Source: Podospora bellae-mahoneyi (lineage: Eukaryota; Ascomycota; Sordariomycetes; Sordariales; Podosporaceae). From it: 64,000 nucleotides of DNA. This document shows, piece by piece, positions 62,605 through 64,000 of this stretch. The translations under genes were made by a program, and so were the position numbers. The stretch covers positions 1,240,001 through 1,304,000 of the forward strand of contig NW_026946359.1 in the NCBI RefSeq assembly GCF_035222275.1. Reading direction: 5' to 3'. Under the pieces are notes generated by a model. The model saw only the letters and a list, made by a program, of their open reading frames with translations. It did no database searches and was not told the DNA's origin. Each line of letters begins with the position of its first letter. Within the stretch, counting starts at the first letter, position 1.

Positions 62605-64000
62605 TCAGCCTGGGTCTGAGTTGCTTTGACCCAGATTGGTGCCACCTAGGTCTGAGATGCTTTGATCCAAATCGGTGCCACCTAGGTCTGAGTTGCTTGG
62701 ACTTGGTGTGGTGCCATCTAGGAATGACAGTCTCTGCCGCATCTCCTCCACTGACTCTCCTTCCCGAATTATATCAGTTTCCGGAATCCAGTCTTCGACT
62801 GAGGAATAATAATCGTCATTGGGACCGGCGCCTTGCTGGGGTGCTTCCAAACTAGCCTCTTGCTCCCCAGGTTGGTCGCCTTGCCAGTTGTAAGGTGGAA
62901 TCCGATCTTGCTGGCGAGGAATTTCTCTCCGGGGCGCAGGAGATACATCAGAAAAAGCACGGCGGTCAGAATATACGGGATATTTTTCTCTCCTTCCGAA
63001 AACACCGACTTGTGCTCTTACATCAGGTCCAGGGGCTTGATACGACGGGTCCCGATTGCCATGCTGTTGGTATCTTCGGACTGGGAGCTGGACGTGGTTT
63101 TGAGGAGCCTGGCATGGGTCAAAGAAGATATCTGCAGGTGGCTGGTATGACTGTTGGGTTCCCTCTACCGCTGGCTGTGCTGGAAGATGTGGTGGAGGCT
63201 GGGAGTGGGAACTGTCAGACGGGATCGGTGCTGGCACCAGCTGTGCAAGTCTGTCTTGCCGGGGTGCCCTTTCAACTCGCCTGTTGTCGGAATTCGGGTT
63301 TACCTCCTGCTCCTGCGGCTGCTTCCGTTTCGGAGGACCATTCCTCTGATGGGCGCGGTTCGATTTGACTATCATCGGGCACGGCTGCAAATCCTGGTCT
63401 CTCATCGAGCTGAGCCACTCTCTGACCAGATTCTGAGTGCATGTCTCGGCAACGTCTGAGCCGCTTTGTCGCATCTTCCACTGGTCTATAGCTCCCGCTT
63501 CATTGGAATCGATATCTCCGTTCCATTTATGCCGGTGGACAAAGACTCTCCCGCACTTATCATGGGCCCCGATGTACCAGATGCCATCCCGGTCTACGCC
63601 TTTGGCTTCAACAGGGGTGCATGCGGCGGTATAAACAAAAACCTCCAGGTCTCCTTGAAAGTCTTGCGCAGGAGTTCGACCAAAGACTGTGAGATCCGTC
63701 ATCAAGTTCCTTGTCAGATACCTTTGCATGTCTTGTGGTATTCCGTCTAGGCGGGGAGAGAAGTTTTGCAGGAAGAAGTGCCAGTTCTTGAGTGGAACGA
63801 GCTTTTTTCCTCTAGAGCCTTCATAGGGCATGGTGGCCTTGATCTCCTCTTGCTCTTCTGGAAAAGCGACGGCTTGCCCCTGGGATATCTGCTCTTGCGA
63901 GATGATCCCTGCGGGTATATACCCCGTGCCGGTTTGGCCCAGTGCTTGAGAGCCGAAAGCATTCTTGGCAGGCACGCCGGGAGCCTGGAAGTTTGGCGGC
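62605..64000 (-). CDS. Partial unknown protein with 12-residue C-terminal repeats
   Basis: The frame is open from the right edge (64000) down to a stop at 62605, so the start lies outside the window; 464 residues are visible. The N-terminal part seen is ordered (PLKNWHFFLQNFSPRLDGI, MQRYLTRNLMTDLTVFGR, DGIWYIGAHDKCGRVFVHRHKW). The middle is a Pro/Gln/Arg-rich linker, then an acidic region (YYSSVEDWIPETDIIREGES). The last 36 residues are three copies of a SDLGGTDLDQSI-type unit. I do not recognise the family; the ordered block could be a DNA- or protein-binding module. Confidence 0.7.
   Translation of the reverse strand, partial: PPNFQAPGVPAKNAFGSQALGQTGTGYIPAGIISQEQISQGQAVAFPEEQEEIKATMPYEGSRGKKLVPLKNWHFFLQNFSPRLDGIPQDMQRYLTRNLMTDLTVFGRTPAQDFQGDLEVFVYTAACTPVEAKGVDRDGIWYIGAHDKCGRVFVHRHKWNGDIDSNEAGAIDQWKMRQSGSDVAETCTQNLVREWLSSMRDQDLQPCPMIVKSNRAHQRNGPPKRKQPQEQEVNPNSDNRRVERAPRQDRLAQLVPAPIPSDSSHSQPPPHLPAQPAVEGTQQSYQPPADIFFDPCQAPQNHVQLPVRRYQQHGNRDPSYQAPGPDVRAQVGVFGRREKYPVYSDRRAFSDVSPAPRREIPRQQDRIPPYNWQGDQPGEQEASLEAPQQGAGPNDDYYSSVEDWIPETDIIREGESVEEMRQRLSFLDGTTPSPSNSDLGGTDLDQSISDLGGTNLGQSNSDPG
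62613..62720 (-). repeat. 36-bp minisatellite, three units, coding
   Basis: Units start at 62613, 62649 and 62685, with a partial fourth start at 62721. The period is a whole number of codons, so copy-number change keeps the frame and varies the protein's C-terminus. Confidence 0.85.

Overview
The window is nuclear DNA of a filamentous ascomycete, most likely a Sordariales member (Podospora/Neurospora/Chaetomium-like; inferred from protein content, not from a database search). The signs are: compact genes on both strands; introns mostly 50-70 bp with GTNNGT donors, some CTAAC-type branch sites and YAG acceptors; coding thirds rich in G or C; and spacers of 0.3-2.4 kb. I recognised no intact transposon, CRISPR array, rRNA gene or convincing tRNA gene. 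All exon joins were worked out by hand from reading frame, splice sites and family knowledge. Every multi-exon model called intact sums to a whole number of codons.

Layout, left to right. 0-9 kb: the C-terminal end of an unknown gene, a quinone-oxidoreductase-like enzyme (-), the mRNA 3'-end processing factor Yth1 (+), a DUF1776 membrane protein (-) and an Rmd1/Sif-type DUF155 membrane protein (-). 10-13.3 kb: a long decayed gene of a fungus-specific family. 14.6-29.2 kb: an NFX1/Fap1-type zinc-finger protein (+), a Bem46-type hydrolase ending in KDEL (-), a LYAR-type nucleolar zinc-finger protein (+), the peroxisomal RING ligase Pex10 (-) and an Erd1-like EXS-domain protein (+). 29.8-40.5 kb: a 981-residue disordered protein, a Nudix CoA-diphosphatase, a Ctr copper transporter (-), 3-hydroxyanthranilate dioxygenase Bna1, a FAHD1-like hydrolase (-) and an unrecognised 192-194-residue protein. 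41.4-57.2 kb: a PWI/RS splicing factor, a small Trp-rich membrane ORF, the NuA4/NuA3 subunit Eaf6, a dipeptidyl-peptidase 5-like enzyme, cohesin Scc1/Rad21 (-) and the Golgi Ca2+/Mn2+ ATPase Pmr1. 57.9-64 kb is less ordered: a small minus-strand ORF, a decayed Cys-rich/coiled-coil gene, a single-pass surface protein (-) and a partial unknown gene running off the right edge (-).

The genes are mostly unrelated housekeeping functions, as is normal for a fungal chromosome arm, and I see no biosynthetic cluster. Loose themes are RNA 3'-end formation and splicing (Yth1, PWI protein), peroxisome (Pex10, a possible PTS1 on the oxidoreductase, CoA-type Nudix), secretory-pathway homeostasis (Bem46-KDEL, Erd1-like, Pmr1) and metal handling (Ctr, Pmr1).

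The most unusual items are a 131-bp imperfect hairpin with 38-nt arms between yth1 and the DUF1776 gene; a decayed ~3.2 kb gene family member; a second decayed gene carrying a 16-bp tandem duplication; a Yth1 lacking the usual first CCCH finger; a Bem46 homologue ending in KDEL; paired NAGNAG acceptors in one small gene; and a FAHD1 gene with two starts that differ by a mitochondrial-type leader.
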